Notes: generated by a model not told the origin, from the sequence alone. Counted from the first letter of the stretch, positions 48,746 through 61,840 are shown. The stretch: 64,000 bases of DNA from Dysidea avara (GCF_963678975.1 NC_089274.1:856001-920000), one strand, 5' to 3'. Translations and numbers: made by a program.

Positions 48746-51700
48746 ATGGCAGAGGCTGCAGCGGCCTGGCTCAAGCCGCTGATGTTTCCCGAACCTCACG
48801 AGACAACTACTGGTGTGTCAGTGACGCCAATCCCGTGTGTGTTGTGCGCTTGCGAGTTCTGTGGAGATGACGCTCATCAACAGTTTCTCAAACACATTTT
48901 GGAGCAGCACAAAATGGTGATCAGTAATGTACAACAAATAAGCAATTTAAAATGGTTAGTGTATAAATAGTGCAATGTCTGTGAACTCATACGCTTACAA
49001 TTTATTTCTAGTGCCATAGCTAGCCATGATCGGTAGTATTGTATTTTAGGGATTATATAGTGTTTGCTTTCTTGCCCTTCCTGAAAAAACAGCCCCACTT
49101 TTCCTTCAAAACACCTTGGCGGTATTGGTTAAGCATAACCAAGCCAGAATGCCTTCAGGGCAACCCCAACAAGTTTCCATGGAATATACTATAGCTAACT
49201 GATGCCTTCAGCCAAGCATAACAAAATATAGCTGTGGGCTTGATTTTTTCATTGCCAATGTCACTTCGTCCTGAGATGTGCGACTACAGTACATACAATA
49301 CACACATCACAGACTTACCTTCGTCCTTTGTCGCTGATTACTCAAGGTGTCGATTCACAGTAGCACGATACAGCTTCCCTGTTGCTGTGGTGGTAGCTAT
49401 TGTGCTTGTCGCCCGTGTTTCCATAGTGATTGCAGAGACAGTTCTTCAGTTGCATTGCTGTGTGACAGGCGGAACATAGATGAGGCGTAATGGCCACTGC
49501 ATTTTTTTCAGTATTTGATTGTTGGGATCATTAGTATTATTAGTAGTGAAGAAGGTTCAAGGAGCCTGTGAAACCTGATCTGTACATTCAGATGCGAATT
49601 TAATTTTATGGCATACCTGGTGCCATTGCGTGGGTTGATTATTATGTTATAAAAACAAGTAGAAGGAAAAATTAGAAATTTTAAGGATCAACGAATAAAA
49701 CAGTGAAACAAAAGAGGTTGCAGATATACTAATGGATAGACAATTGCAACCTCAGTCTCTTGTTTCACTACTATTTAGCTATTTCCTTATTCCAGAACTT
49801 TTTTATTCTTTGATCCCTAATTTCCAATTTTTTTCCCCTTCGATCTACTTGTTATTTATTAATTATCAGTACCATAAAAACTCTATATGAAGTATAACAG
49901 CTAGTTAGTTGATAGGTGACTACATGTTCAGCTTGTTCTTTAAAAACTGTCTAGGCTTGGTGATGTTACAACTCACTTGGCGAATTGTTCCATAGTTTGA
50001 TCAGATGGTAGAAGGATAGAAGACATTAGTTTACACTTTGATTGATCCCTTGTCACAGTGGTTGTTGCCTGTGTGGGGGTCACTGACCTCTTGTTGGTGC
50101 TGGCTATGATAAGGGGTCAGAGTTAGCTAGCTTGTATCCGGTGTTTGGGCAACTATGATATTTTAATAGGGAGCACACGTAATGTGGCACCACTATAAAT
50201 GTAATCTTTCACATTGTCATATTCCAAATTTGTTACGCTAATGGCTTCATTACAGTTAATGTACTTCACTTTAAGTCAACATGACAAGAGGGTGGGTGGT
50301 TATTACTATTAATTTTGGTGACCCATTAAGATTGTAACAGACTAGTTACAATGGATGTTTCAAAGGATTGTAAGCTTTCTGTGACAGATGACATCAAAGC
50401 ACTTTCTAAGAAATTAAAGGCTATAAAATTTCCCATGCCAGTAATTAATATTGCTGAGTAGAACTATTAACTGTGTGTTATTTAGAGTGGCTGACTGCTC
50501 TATTAGAGTCATCAAATGTTTTGTACTTGAATTTCTATTTCTAAATCTTCATAGTTACTAATGCACAAGTGTAGGTGAGTGAAATTGATAAATAATGTTC
50601 TTAAATTATAACCTTTGATCACCAGTTCAGTGAATGGTGGGTGTGGTCTGTCTGCAACTGCTTGTCCATGTCATAGGTGGAAATTTTTTTTAAAGCATTT
50701 AATTTTAACTATAGAACTCAACACTACAAGACAATGGAGATTGACTGGATACAATCCATGTCACTAACATTTTTCTAACCCACTATCCTAATCCCTAAAA
50801 ATTGATTTCTCAATGAACGACCATACTCACAGTTCCTTTATGACCTTCAGTGTGTTGATAAGGTTTGCACATCATACCGTATAGGGTTTTTTCCGAGGGG
50901 GAATATTTCACGAATCACCACCATCCAAATTTTGAGGGGGAATATTTCTCTTGTTTAGTATCTGTCATACATTTATGTCAGAGCTGACTATTTTGAGGGA
51001 AAAATTTCATGGATTAGAGCCAATCCTTAAACGTGAAAATTTTCCTTGGAAAACCTACAATATGGTAGAAAATTTACAACATGATAATGTGCTTCTCCCC
51101 TCTACAACTGATTATATTTGTATTCATCCAATAGCTATGCACAATACTGGAGGTTGAGATTATCTCAGGTGACCTTAACTGATGTTGCCGTGGTAATTAA
51201 GACCAACAGCAAGCCTACAGGTGGGTGGGGCTGGTTGATCATGTGATCCACACACCATACAGATCCAGCACCCTCAGAGCATTATTACATGTTAACTGAG
51301 GATTTGCCTGAGGACAAGAAACTGAGACAAGAACTTCACATGAAAAAATTGGTGAGATATTATGTAGTACTGCAAGTGGGAATGGTGTCTTCTATGTACA
51401 ATGGTGGTAAGAATTTTTTTACTGGTAGTTGTTCACTTACACCGTTGTTACTTTTATATCTTTGGCAGTATGCAGGGGCGTATCCAGGACTTTTCCAAGG
51501 AGGTTTCCAGAATTGGTGATAAGTTATTATGCAGGGTCTGGGACTGACAAATTTGTACATTGAAATGCTTTGCTATAGTTTATGAATAATACAAACCATT
51601 TATATATGCTATTTTATCATGCTTAGTTTCCTAGTTCCCTTGTAAGTCGTATCAAATATGGTTTGTGGCTGGTAAAGAGTATTATAGTGGTCCTATTATA

Positions 51701-54700
51701 TGTACAAATTCTCCAATCAAAACTTTTGATTTAGGTACTATGTGATTCTTTTAACGTTTAAATCACAATTCATTATGAATGTTCTATTAGAGTGGTTTTT
51801 TGACTGCTCTATTAGAGTATCTTGATCTTCATTAATATTTTCTTTGTAATTAAAATCATACTCTTTTTCTTCCTTTCCTAATACTATTTACAGTGATGTG
51901 GTTTGGTGGTGTTCCTGCTGCAAGCCTACAAGTTCAAATTTCAAAGGGTGTTTCTGGAACCCCCTAACTATGCCCCCTGGTATGCAGCACTGAGCTCTTT
52001 TATAAACTTTTCCGTCCATTGGCAATTAAATTTGGTAGCTCTGGTAGTGTGTCCACAAAAGTTAGGGTCCACAATCCGAAAAATCAACTTTTACAAATTG
52101 ATCCCCCTTGTAGCATACCATTGCCATGAAACCGGAGGCATGATTGTTTTTAGTATCTCACGAGATGCAACATTTATTTATAATTTAAAATTTGTGCTGC
52201 AATTAAACTTGCTACTTAGCCAAATCATATCCAGAGTTGTAGTTAAAAAGTACGCACAGAAATAAGTAAATGATTTGCTGGTTCCCGGCACAGGGTTGCT
52301 TTCTTTGAAAAACAGACAAAGAAATACAAAGTTTTGATTTCAAACTGCCCTACCACCCAAGGTAAGAACTATTCCTCATATAGTGTTTCAATTCGATTGT
52401 GTGCATAGTCTGTCTATGCTGTTAGTTTGGAAAAGATCTGAGACTTCTCACCATCTGGGTGATGAGCGTAAAATTTTCAGCAGCCTTAAGAATTGTGTCA
52501 CACTTTCTAGCCATTTCCAGCACTTCTGCAACCACAACAATCATTATTATTATTATTGACTAAAACTAGCAAAAGATGTCCCTGAACATTTGGTAGCAGC
52601 AGTTGTCAATTATTTCATCTACAGCTTCCATGCCTCGCTATGCATCAAGGGAGGCAAGAAAATCGTCCAAATTTGACTTCACGCTCCACAGACCACAGCA
52701 ACTTCAAATCTTCACTAGATCACCCTACATCACCATTATGCTGCAAACATCCCAAATCAACCGAAAAAAGCACATTTTTGATTCGAGCTGGATGGTCTGG
52801 TGAGCTGCATCACAACCAACTGCTACTACTACCAAACGTAAATTTTATCATCATTCTAAACAAAGTTAGGTGACCAGTGTGGCATCAGAAGTACTGGAAA
52901 GGACTTTGGCACCATTGAGAGAATCCCTTGAAATGACGTATGAAAATTTTGACGCTCTTCACCCAGATGGTGAGAAGTCTCAAATCCTAACAGCATAGAC
53001 AGGCTATGCATCCAACCTTATCACATCACTATGCGGAAGAGTTGGCTTTTCTTGTCTTGGCTGGTAGGGCAGTGAATTTGAAAATTCGTGTTTCGTTTTC
53101 TGCTTCAAGTTTTGAAAGAAAGCAACCCTGTGCCGGGAACCCAGCAAATCATTTGCTTATTACTGTGTGTACTTTTTAACTACAACAACTCTAGATAACA
53201 TCTAGCTAAGCAGCAAGTTCTATCCTGTTCTTTGTGTGGAGCACAAAATTTTAAAAATAATTTTTGCATCTCACGAAATACTAAAATCAATATTTCTGTG
53301 AAGACAACAATTGTGCTTCCGGTTTCATGGTGGATCTAGCAATGGGATACTACAATGAACATCCCACAATGGTAGGGGGATCGATTTGTAAAAGTTGATA
53401 TTTAGGATTGCGGACCCTACAAAAGTTCAACTGTATTAAAATCACTTGTAGTGCTGGCTGGAAGTGTCATGAGACACAAGAGATTTATTACATGCCCCAA
53501 ATTGAGATCACTACTTCAGTATAACCTGCAAATTTGTCTTATTCATCTAGTTGCATTCTTTGCATGAAGTATGTTAGGTGCATAACTGGAATATCTGTTA
53601 CCTGGTCATCGTGAAATTCCAATTTGTCTTTATTTATATAGTGACTGCTCTATTGGAGTACATTATGTTCTCTTTGAGTGAGTCTTAGTGAAAATTGGGA
53701 GATGCTCCTTTTTAGACACAAAACAATAGAACAGTCATTATTGTTATCCTGTTAATGCTTATAAAAGCTGAAATACTACTCCAGACCTTGTAAATAGTTT
53801 ATATGCACCCTTCCCTCCCCACTACCCTTCCCTTCCCACTACCCCTTCCCTTGGGGTTCATATAACTCATAGTTCCACCAAAGAAGAAACTAGTTATGCT
53901 TGAATGCATGGCTGTTACCTAACCAGGCATGGGCCAGCATGTGTGAAGTGAAATGTAAGTATTCAAAGGGGAGATTATGAAACCTTTGAGTAATATATCA
54001 ACATACCATATACTCAAATAAAGTAACTTCACCAGCCACTAATGAGACTTTATTCCTCCTTGAGGTTTCCTCATCGTATTGTACAGATTAGAGTTTAAAA
54101 GGAAAGCCATACCATGGGATACTGAGTATTTGCCAAATTGTATAGAAAGAAGTTTTTGTATATTTTATTCATGACACTCAATAACGATACATGTCGTCTT
54201 ATGATTATATTTTTCATGAGGCTGTCATCACTTGTGAATATTTGGCCCCCGTAAATTTCTATACGGTACTTTGTTTGCAGTGTTTGTTCTGACTGTACTG
54301 GACACTTATTGTGATGACTAAATGGGGTATAAGTTCAATAGTGATTCATGGCTCGTATACACATGATAGGAAAAAGAAATTTCACGAGTATGTTAAGTTG
54401 TTTCGATCAGATCGCTGCGGAGTAGATACTTTATTAAAGGATGGTACTTATCTTACTGATAACCAAGCAAAGGCTGATCTATTAAATTTGCAATTTTCAT
54501 CTGTTTTTACTGTTGATGATGGCTTACCTGTTTTGGGCTCAAACCTTTACCCTAACATCCCATCTATTGAAGTATCAGTTTCTGGCATTGCTAACCTTCT
54601 GAGTGAGCTAGATCCTTCAAAATCGCAAGGCCAACTAGAGACCAGTCTCTAGTATATGCAGTAAACACCTTATCTATATTATGAACTTCATGATATATTA

Positions 54701-57700
54701 ACACATCATCAATTTGGTTTCCACAACAACAATATTTTTACAAACAATAATTTTATTTCCTTCCTCCCCTTCCCCCAATTGTAATATACTCATTAATATG
54801 AGGTCATATAATTAGATTATAATATTATTATTATTAAATTATGATAATTCTAAAGGTTGTTAGTGTTCTTGACTGCTCTATTCCTTTGCCAAGGAAAGAG
54901 GACAGTAATTTATAAACTATAATTCTCTTTAGGAGGAAATACTTCAAGTACAGGCAATGGAGAGAAGTGACGTCACTCGTCTACATGGATGTTTGTTCTG
55001 CCCTCAGCAATTTGTCCGACAAGAATTATTCCAACATATGCTCACCGCCCACTCGTTTAACATTGGTCAACCCGACAATATGGGTAGGTGTGGCATCTAA
55101 TCCAGCCAATCAGTGATCATCATTTTCTGTTACAGTATTTGTAGAAGAATTTCTCAGCTCATTACGTCATCGACTGGACAGGTAGGATATCAGGATATTA
55201 ATTGTATATACTGTTAGGATATTATGGGAAGCCCTGACTAGGTTTATAGTTCAGTGCAATAAGGAAACTGATTGTAAAATCAGATGTCTAAACCAGACTT
55301 TACAGAATTGACCATAATGGCACAAATACACTAAACTTCAAGTCAGCACATTTAAACACTAGACTTGGATAACTCATAACCTCAAGAACTATTGATAGAT
55401 GTGTAGGAGTTAGTTGGAGATGATCACATCTGTAAGGTGAAGGTGTTCCTGACAGGTTGTTATTTGACCTATACCCATTTTGAATCCTATGTGGTAGGAC
55501 CAACCTAATAAGGAAAAGGTATTAAAGTTGTGGTAAGCTCATTACCATGGATACTGGACAGGACGGATAGTTCCATCTTTTGTGAAAATTCCATACAAGT
55601 AGCCATCAGGAGTTGATGAGCTACCACACACGTTTTAGAATTGATAGTTACTTGTGAATTTCCATTGCATCAAATCACATATAGATATATCCTTATAAGG
55701 AATTGTTGTCAGTTTACAGTGCCTTTATTGTAATGGAGTGTTCAAGGACCGGTCAACACTGAGAGATCACATGAGAAAGAAACAACACAAGAAGCTTAAT
55801 CCTAAGGAAAAGGAATATGATAAATATTATGTCATCAATTATCTGGTGAGGATCGTGTGTCATGTGATCTGGTGTATCATGTGATCTGGTGTGTCATGTG
55901 ATCCACAGGAAATAGGTAAATTATGGCAGGAAATACAAGCTGAAGATGATGGGCAAATGCTGGAAGCTGTTAGTGAGGAAGAGTAAGTTGTTCCTATGAG
56001 TGATTAGATACAGTTCCAATTACTCCACAGCGTAGTACTCTATAACATGTCAAAGTAATTAGTAACCTTCTCAGCCTTTGTGGAACTCAGATGTGCATTA
56101 ATTAAGCCATCCCAAAACCAGGTAGAGTGAAGCCCATGTCTCTATTTTTGTTACGGGATGCAATGGCGGATCCAGGAGGGGGCATTTGGGGCAAATGCCC
56201 CCTCCTTCAAGAAATTGCATACAAGATTAAGATACTCTAATAGAGCAGTCAATTACTCTAATAAAGCAGTCACAATGTTCATGAGGCAGTGTAGCTTACT
56301 TATGAAGCTATAAATAGGATTTTATTCTACATAACATACGTGATATAATATATTTGGTAAAGGATAACTAGCTATTATTGTTGTGACCTTTTTTTTTTTC
56401 TTTTTTTTGTTCTTCAACTTTTTTTCAGCAAGGTGCCCCCCCTCTTTCCAAACTCTGGATCCGCCCCTGGGATGGTGATGAAATGTAGAAAAAAATTAAT
56501 CAACAGATTAATCAACAGGTTACTTACAAACTGAAGAAACTTACCAGAACACTTCTGCTGTAGGTTATTACTGTGGTGTCAGCTTGCTGCAAATTAAGTG
56601 CTGGCTACATAATTACCCAGTTTACCAGTACTGACACAGTAAACCTAACACCATACCTCGGAGTGTTTAAGACATCAGTTTTTCCTGGGCGCATGCCCCC
56701 TAATCCCCAGAATGGCACACATGTATGTTGCATGCTTCAAATTTCACACTGCTCCACTTCTTAACTCTTTAGCCAGCTCCTGATACTGTGTCACCACAAG
56801 CAAGCATAAACAGGCTTTCCTAATATACTTTTAAAATGAAATTTGTTGGTGAAAATTTAGTCAATTTCCTGAGGAGCATGCTGTGCATGAAGCAGAAATT
56901 GTGGAAACTGTCACCCAAAATTCCTGGAGCCACCTTTGACATTGACAATGATCTAATCCATCCCAGCATCTATAATGGTCTGATTACTTGTTATGGTATG
57001 ACCATATCAACTTGTTATGGTATGACCATATCAACTTGATGATGATTAAATCAGTCTTCTGAGTTGCCAGTTGAGAAAGAGCTAGTAATTTGTTAACTGC
57101 TGATGTTTTGTGCAGAGACAATAAACTCTTTATTAGGATGATATTGGTTGAATTTTCCTTCTTGTAGTAAGATTTTTAAGTCAAGGGGGCACTGGCCAGT
57201 ATGCCTCCACAGATTTTTAGCAACCGACTGTTCTATTAGAGTAAGTTGATCTTTTAACAACAATCATAGTACCAGCTTCCCTCCCCAGGATTCTACTCCT
57301 ATGCTCAGAATCCCTTAGATTTGGTTGCCTTGGCAGCACACAGTAACCCTGTACCCTGCCAAATTATAGATGAGGCCAGGCAAAGTTGACTCACATGTTT
57401 GTATGTATGTATGTACGTACCACAGTTTATCGCAAAAGGCATGAGGGTGGCAGTCATTTTTCATTGTAAAGATTGAAGGTGTGTCCAATTCACCCATTAA
57501 ACTTTATGATACACCTCAATCTAACCCTAAGGCCTGTTAGTTACAATTAATTACATAATCTGCTGGCACCATAGACAAGTACAGGTTGAGATGCTACAGT
57601 GCAAAAGTAGACTCAGTTGTGCCCAATGTTTAATAAGAGTGTTTGACTGTTGTATTTGAACATCTTGTGATCCTACTAACTGAAAGCTGAGAATCCAACT

Positions 57701-58809
57701 TCAGCCCACATAACCACCTAGTATGGGCTATACACTAGCCCTGTTGTATGTACTACACACAATTCGATATCAGATGATATTAAATAATGAACAGTAACAA
57801 TAAATTGGTTAATTAGTTGCCTGGCCTGAGCATACTACGTGTACATGTTGTATTAAAATACAAAAAAAAAAAAAATTGCCCATGAATTTTGTATCTATCA
57901 TTAGCTAGTTTTTATCCCAGCTACTGTCCGACTACTTAGTTGTCTCAGTATGCTGTAATGTTTTAGTTGTATTTATAAATCTGCACTAAATCATTAGGGA
58001 CTGGTCAGAGTGGCAGGATGGACACTCTACAAATATCCACTGTTTGTTCTGTACAAAGGTGTGTTCAAATAGGGAGGAAGTGATGTTACACATGACGGTA
58101 TGTCACAGGGGGTGTTATGTCACACATTGTGGGGGTGGGGTGGGGTACTGTGTCACATATGAGGTAGGTTATTGCCAAGGGTTACATTTGCTGGTAGCTA
58201 TACCCTGTATTGGCACTTACAGGGATGATCTTTGTTTTGACAAAAGAACTTTGGGATGGGTGGGGGATAATATAGCAAGGTGTGTCACCTTTTCCAGCAT
58301 TCACATGGCTTCAATTTTGACGAGCAGTGTGTCACCCACCAGTGGCAGTTCTACTCACAAGTGAAGATCATCAACTACTTGCGTCGTTGTGTCTACCTGG
58401 GGGTGTGCCCTGTGTGTGGTCTGAAGACTAGCCCATGTGATCTACTAGATCACATGACCACCTCTGATCATTGTGGTGTTCCCATGGATACAACTCCTTG
58501 GAATGAACCACAGTAAGTGATGCATCATACAGTGTCACATGTAATGCTGAGAATCCTAGCAGTATAGCAAGGTGATCATTATTAATTTTAAAGATGCCAC
58601 AATGCTTGCAATCATGAGAAAGTCTGTAGGTGTACGACAAAACAGTTAATAGTTTTAACACCCTAAGTAATCCATACACTAACTGTTGTATGCTACCAGT
58701 TACCATTTCATTTGTACACATTTGTTTGTTCTCCAGTTACTTGTTCCCAACTTATGAAAATGACTCACTTCTCAATATACTGAATGATAAGGAACTGATG
58801 GATAGTTAG
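48746..58809 (+). CDS. ZNF277: C2H2 zinc-finger protein ZNF277
   Basis: Ten exons join in frame to 391 aa: 48746-48954, 51135-51220, 51263-51351, 54933-55083, 55136-55181, 55713-55845, 55909-55982, 57998-58097, 58298-58512 and 58737-58809. C2H2-type units are seen as CVLCACEFCGD...H...H, CLFCPQQF...HMLTAH, CLYCNGVFKDRSTLRDHMRK-KQH, CLFCTKVC...HMTHSH and CPVCGLKTSPCDLLDHM...H. Family-specific stretches are EHYYMLTEDLPEDKKLRQEL, FNIGQPDNM, NPKEKEYDKYYVINYLEIGK, EDWSEWQDGH, FDEQCVTHQWQFYSQVKIIN-YLRR and YLFPTYENDSLLNIL. In mammals ZNF277 associates with the Polycomb protein BMI1 and with ribosomal protein uS5; the role here is inferred. Introns carry two short hAT-like elements, a foldback and a LINE fragment. 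Confidence 0.92.
49090..49500. mobile_element. Dispersed repeat in ZNF277 intron 1
   Basis: Contains CACCTTGGCGGTATTGGTTA, ACTGATGCCTTCAG, GGGCTTGATTTTTTC and AAGGTGTCGATT, matching 26483-26965, and the 'cagttcttcagttgcattgctgtgtgac' end seen again near 63556-63590. A non-coding member of the family. Confidence 0.6.
51476..51979. mobile_element. 504-bp hAT-like MITE with 8-bp target duplication
   Basis: An exact direct repeat GTATGCAG (51468-51475 and 51980-51987) flanks the element. Its ends read CAGGGGCGTATCC on the left, counting the last three TSD bases, and ...CATGCCCC-type TATGCCCCCTG on the right, i.e. inverted CAGGGG termini. An internal pair of GACTGCTCTATTAGAGTA motifs is present near 51781-51825. 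An 8-bp duplication fits the hAT superfamily. Confidence 0.65.
52060..53430. mobile_element. 1.4-kb foldback element in ZNF277 intron 3
   Basis: Left arm (about 52060-52490): GTTAGGGTCCACAATCC, CCATGAAACCGGAGGCA, TTCCCGGCACAGGGTTGC, AGACTTCTCACCATCTGGGT. The right arm (about 52930-53430) has the reverse complements in mirror order: ACCCAGATGGTGAGAAGTCT, GCAACCCTGTGCCGGGAA, TGCTTCCGGTTTCATGG, GGATTGCGGACCCTAC. The ~430-bp loop has no recognised gene. Confidence 0.8.
54335..54750 (+). mobile_element. LINE ORF2 fragment (endonuclease-RT linker)
   Basis: The frame FHEYVKLFRSDRCGVDTLLK, GTYLTDNQAKADLLNLQFSS, VFTVDDGLP and SIEVSVSGIANLLSELDPSK matches the linker preceding reverse transcriptase in CR1/Jockey-like LINEs. 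The frame then breaks, and HHQFGFH near 54707-54730 is a trace of the next RT block. It is truncated and inactive, in ZNF277 intron 3. Confidence 0.7.
56161..56469. mobile_element. 309-bp MITE with GGCGGATCCAG termini
   Basis: The left end CAATGGCGGATCCAGGAGGG and the right end CTCTGGATCCGCCCCTG are inverted repeats of the common CAGGGGCGGATCCAG type. Flanks share GGGATG. Two inverted copies of the TACTCTAATAGAGCAGTC motif lie inside (56229-56273). It lies in ZNF277 intron 7. Confidence 0.65.
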
Positions 58810-58914
58810 TAATGTCATGTAATGTAAACTGTATGCTAATGTTGGAAATTATAAATATATTTTTTATGGATTACATACCAACTCAGTTACTGCAGTGTTC
58901 CTATGGAAACAATG

Positions 58915-59790
58915 TTGGTCATGATCGTGTTAAAGTCTTTCCCTCCAACAATGATGATGATTTTGTCATCAATACTAACAACAGCTGAATACTGCTGGTA
59001 GGCTGCCAATACGTTTCTATGACAATGAGCCACTTGAGCACATAGACTGTATTTTGTTTTCTCTGTCCTCCGACTGCTAATAAATATTAGTTGTACACAC
59101 CTACTCCACCCATTGCTCTACAAGGAGTATCTTTGAGACGTCACCATTTTAGTTGGTGACTAGACAACGTGTCTACTGGAGCAGCATACACCGCTGTGGA
59201 CTGTTTTGACCAACTCCACCTAACAAGTATAACATGTCACCTACTACCACTGACTGTGGGGAGTAAAGTGGCTGAGGTAGATCATTATATTTGAACCATA
59301 ATCCAGTAATAGCATCTAGTAGCTCAGTGGTGTGATGTACCTCACCTTCATCATCATAGCCAACCATTACTAATTTACTATCATCACTAATTTGTGGCTA
59401 ACGGCAACAGCAACACTTCTAATTGTTGTCATTAATGTATAGTCTTTCCATTGGCCCATCTCAAGAACTAACACCTTGTTAGTGGCATAATTGTTCTGAT
59501 CTCTTCCTCCAACAATAACCAGCTTATCCATCAGGACAGTCATAGCAAACGAGCAATGTGGTGTTTCAATGGTACTACCCCACTTGTCAGTGTTGGGGTG
59601 GTAGATGTCTATCCTAAAAGTGAGGGTTGTCTTGACTACCACCACCTCTGACATAAACTGCTCCATTAAACACAACTGCTTGTGCAGCAGTCTCCCCACT
59701 AGTCACTGGTGAATCAGCTCCCTTCTTCCACCTGATGTTTACTGGTCTACTACACAAGTCAGGTATGGCGGACTCCTTCACAACCAGTTG
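58915..59790 (-). pseudogene. Kelch-repeat protein pseudogene
   Basis: Minus-strand reading gives kelch pieces in order but in changing frames: LCSRPVNIRWKKGADSP, AQAVVFNGAVYVRGG, FRIDIYHPNTDKWGS, LVIVGGRDQNN, VMVGYDDEGEVHHTTELLDA, VVVGDMLYLLGGVGQNS, YLLAVGGQRKQNTVY and SIDDKIIIIVGG. At least two frameshifts (near 59650 and 59380) and in-frame stops (for example after HQLKW near 59145) break it. Kelch repeats form beta-propellers that bind partners. This copy is probably dead, unless unrecognised short introns remove the breaks. It lies tail-to-tail with ZNF277. Confidence 0.65.
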
Positions 59791-60275
59791 TTGCTATTAA
59801 ACATCATGTGAGTGTAATGAACTACTGACTAATACAAAATAGTAGATGTAGCAAAAAATAAATTGGTGATACGCTGTAAGCATAGTGTTATAATTTTTGT
59901 AAAGGCAATTCTGTACATGCACAAACCTACCTCGATTCCTACAGTTGATGTATCACACATTAATATCCCGACAGTATACAGTTAATATCCCGACAGTACA
60001 GTTAACATTTATAACACTGTAATTAAAATACCATGAATTTCTTTGACCAAAGTCACACTGTAGGAAGATTGTGCAGTACACGAGTTACCTTCTCCTGTTA
60101 CCTCATACATTACCAACATTCAAAACTGTCAGCAGATGTGTTGCACAAAATGCTAAACTTTAAGCATTTATATATTTATTTATTGATACTGGGCAGACGG
60201 CATGCCAATGTACCCAGGGAGTGAATAGCACCCCAAGGAAAATTACACACATACATATGATTACAGTACAGCTAT

Positions 60276-60414
60276 ACACCTTATTCAGTTAGTAAGTCAA
60301 GTCACTAGGTCTAAGTCCTTGTAGGTTAGGTAATCCTAAGGCTGCAGCACATGTTGCTGTCAGACCTTCAGTGCTGGTCACTGTAAAGCACTAATAATAA
60401 TAATAATAATAATA
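60276..60414 (+). mobile_element. 5'-truncated SINE copy
   Basis: Matches 25696-25829 almost base for base (AAGTCAAGTCACTAGGTCT, TAAGGCTGCAGCACATGTT) and ends in a longer (TAA)n tail. The B-box head present at 25636 is missing, as for a truncated insertion. Confidence 0.7.
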
Positions 60415-60649
60415 GAGAGGTGGGACTGATGCTTTATAACTGCCTCAGCATCAAAGGCAGTTGTGGTCAGCGATATCATGATATCGCCCTGCAGTCAGGG
60501 CAATATATGAAATATAGCCTAGTGGTTCATTTGATCTGTAAAGTGGTATATTATTAGCCGAGCTATCTCAGAGTATTGCATGTGGCTACAGGCTGCTGAG
60601 CTGCCTCCTCCGGAGGCTCCAATCTATCTATGTGTTATGGTATATATAG

Positions 60650-61141
60650 AGTAAATGTGACTGCTCCTATCATTGTGATGGCTCCTGTGATCTAGTCTAT
60701 GATAATGGTGACACTGAACAATCTGTGGATCTTCACACTGTAGAATGGTGTTATGCAGGCAGATATCGTAAAGTATATCGTTCTGATAAACCGTCATCTC
60801 TAAAGATGTCAAGTATCATCAGTTATCGCTTGTCTCCAAGGTAATGAACATACAACCTCAGAAGTGTATATCTCTTAGTGGTCACCATATGAGTTGGCCT
60901 CTACAGTGGCAGGTGGGAATACTATATTAATGTACCAATTGGATCAACATCCTACCCTGGAGCATGCCTCTCCTGTGTGGTACCTGCATTGTGGGGACTG
61001 CTACTCACACAGAATCTACTAGATAGATCCTGTGTGGTACCTGCATTGTGGGGACTACTACTCGCACAGAATCTACTAGATAGATTACTCTTATACAATG
61101 ATCATTTATCTAAATATAGTAACACTTTATTTGGTCACTAA
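60650..61141 (+). CDS. 3' end of an unrecognised gene, Tudor-like motif
   Basis: Two exons (60650-60840 and 60913-61141) join across a 72-nt GT-AG intron without breaking the frame, giving 139 aa to a stop at 61139-61141. The first exon has a cysteine-rich start (CDCSYHCDGSCD) then LVYDNGDTEQSVDLHTVEW, like the 'YD(D/N)GD.E..V' strand of Tudor-like folds. The second ends in a 19-residue duplication CVVPALWGLLLTQNLLDRS. No upstream exon was identified, so the gene could be a fragment. No function is claimed. Confidence 0.4.
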
Positions 61142-61840
61142 TTAAAAATCATATTCATTATCATTGTCTCTGTGCTATATTCCAAGGATAATATTATCCT
61201 TGATTTGGCTCACTTCATAACCACAACTTTTGCAAACACTGACATTTTTACATCACCATTTAGCTATTACTGGTTCATGTATTACTTTTTGAGTGTGCAT
61301 GTAATATAATTACATAATAAGTAATGTATACATTATAATTATTATTGAATGCATGTACAGTTGATTTCAAGTTGCTTGTGAATGCAATTGAAACAAATGT
61401 GATCATGTGATCATGTGAATGCTTATGTGCAGTGGATTGAATAACTACCTCAGCAAGGGGTAGGTAACGACCTGAAATTTCATAGGTCACCACTGAAATT
61501 ATTTTTGAAAGATGAAATATTGCCTGAAATTTTGTACATTTGAAAGATGATCGTAATGGGAGTTTAACAGAAATCTGATTTTGAATTATTGAATTTTACA
61601 GAGAATATGAATTGAAATGTTCTTGAAAGATGAAATATGGGCACCCATATTTCAAGTTTTGAAATTTCGTAATGATTTTGGCTTGTTACCTATCCCTCAT
61701 ACCTCAGTATGTCTGGCATTTGTCTAACGATCTAAGGTGAATAATATTAACAGGAGCTAGACTGGGTCACGTGTGCAAATTGCAAGCAACCTGAAATCGA
61801 CTGATGTGTGTATGTGTATGTAGCACTATGTCATGTATGC

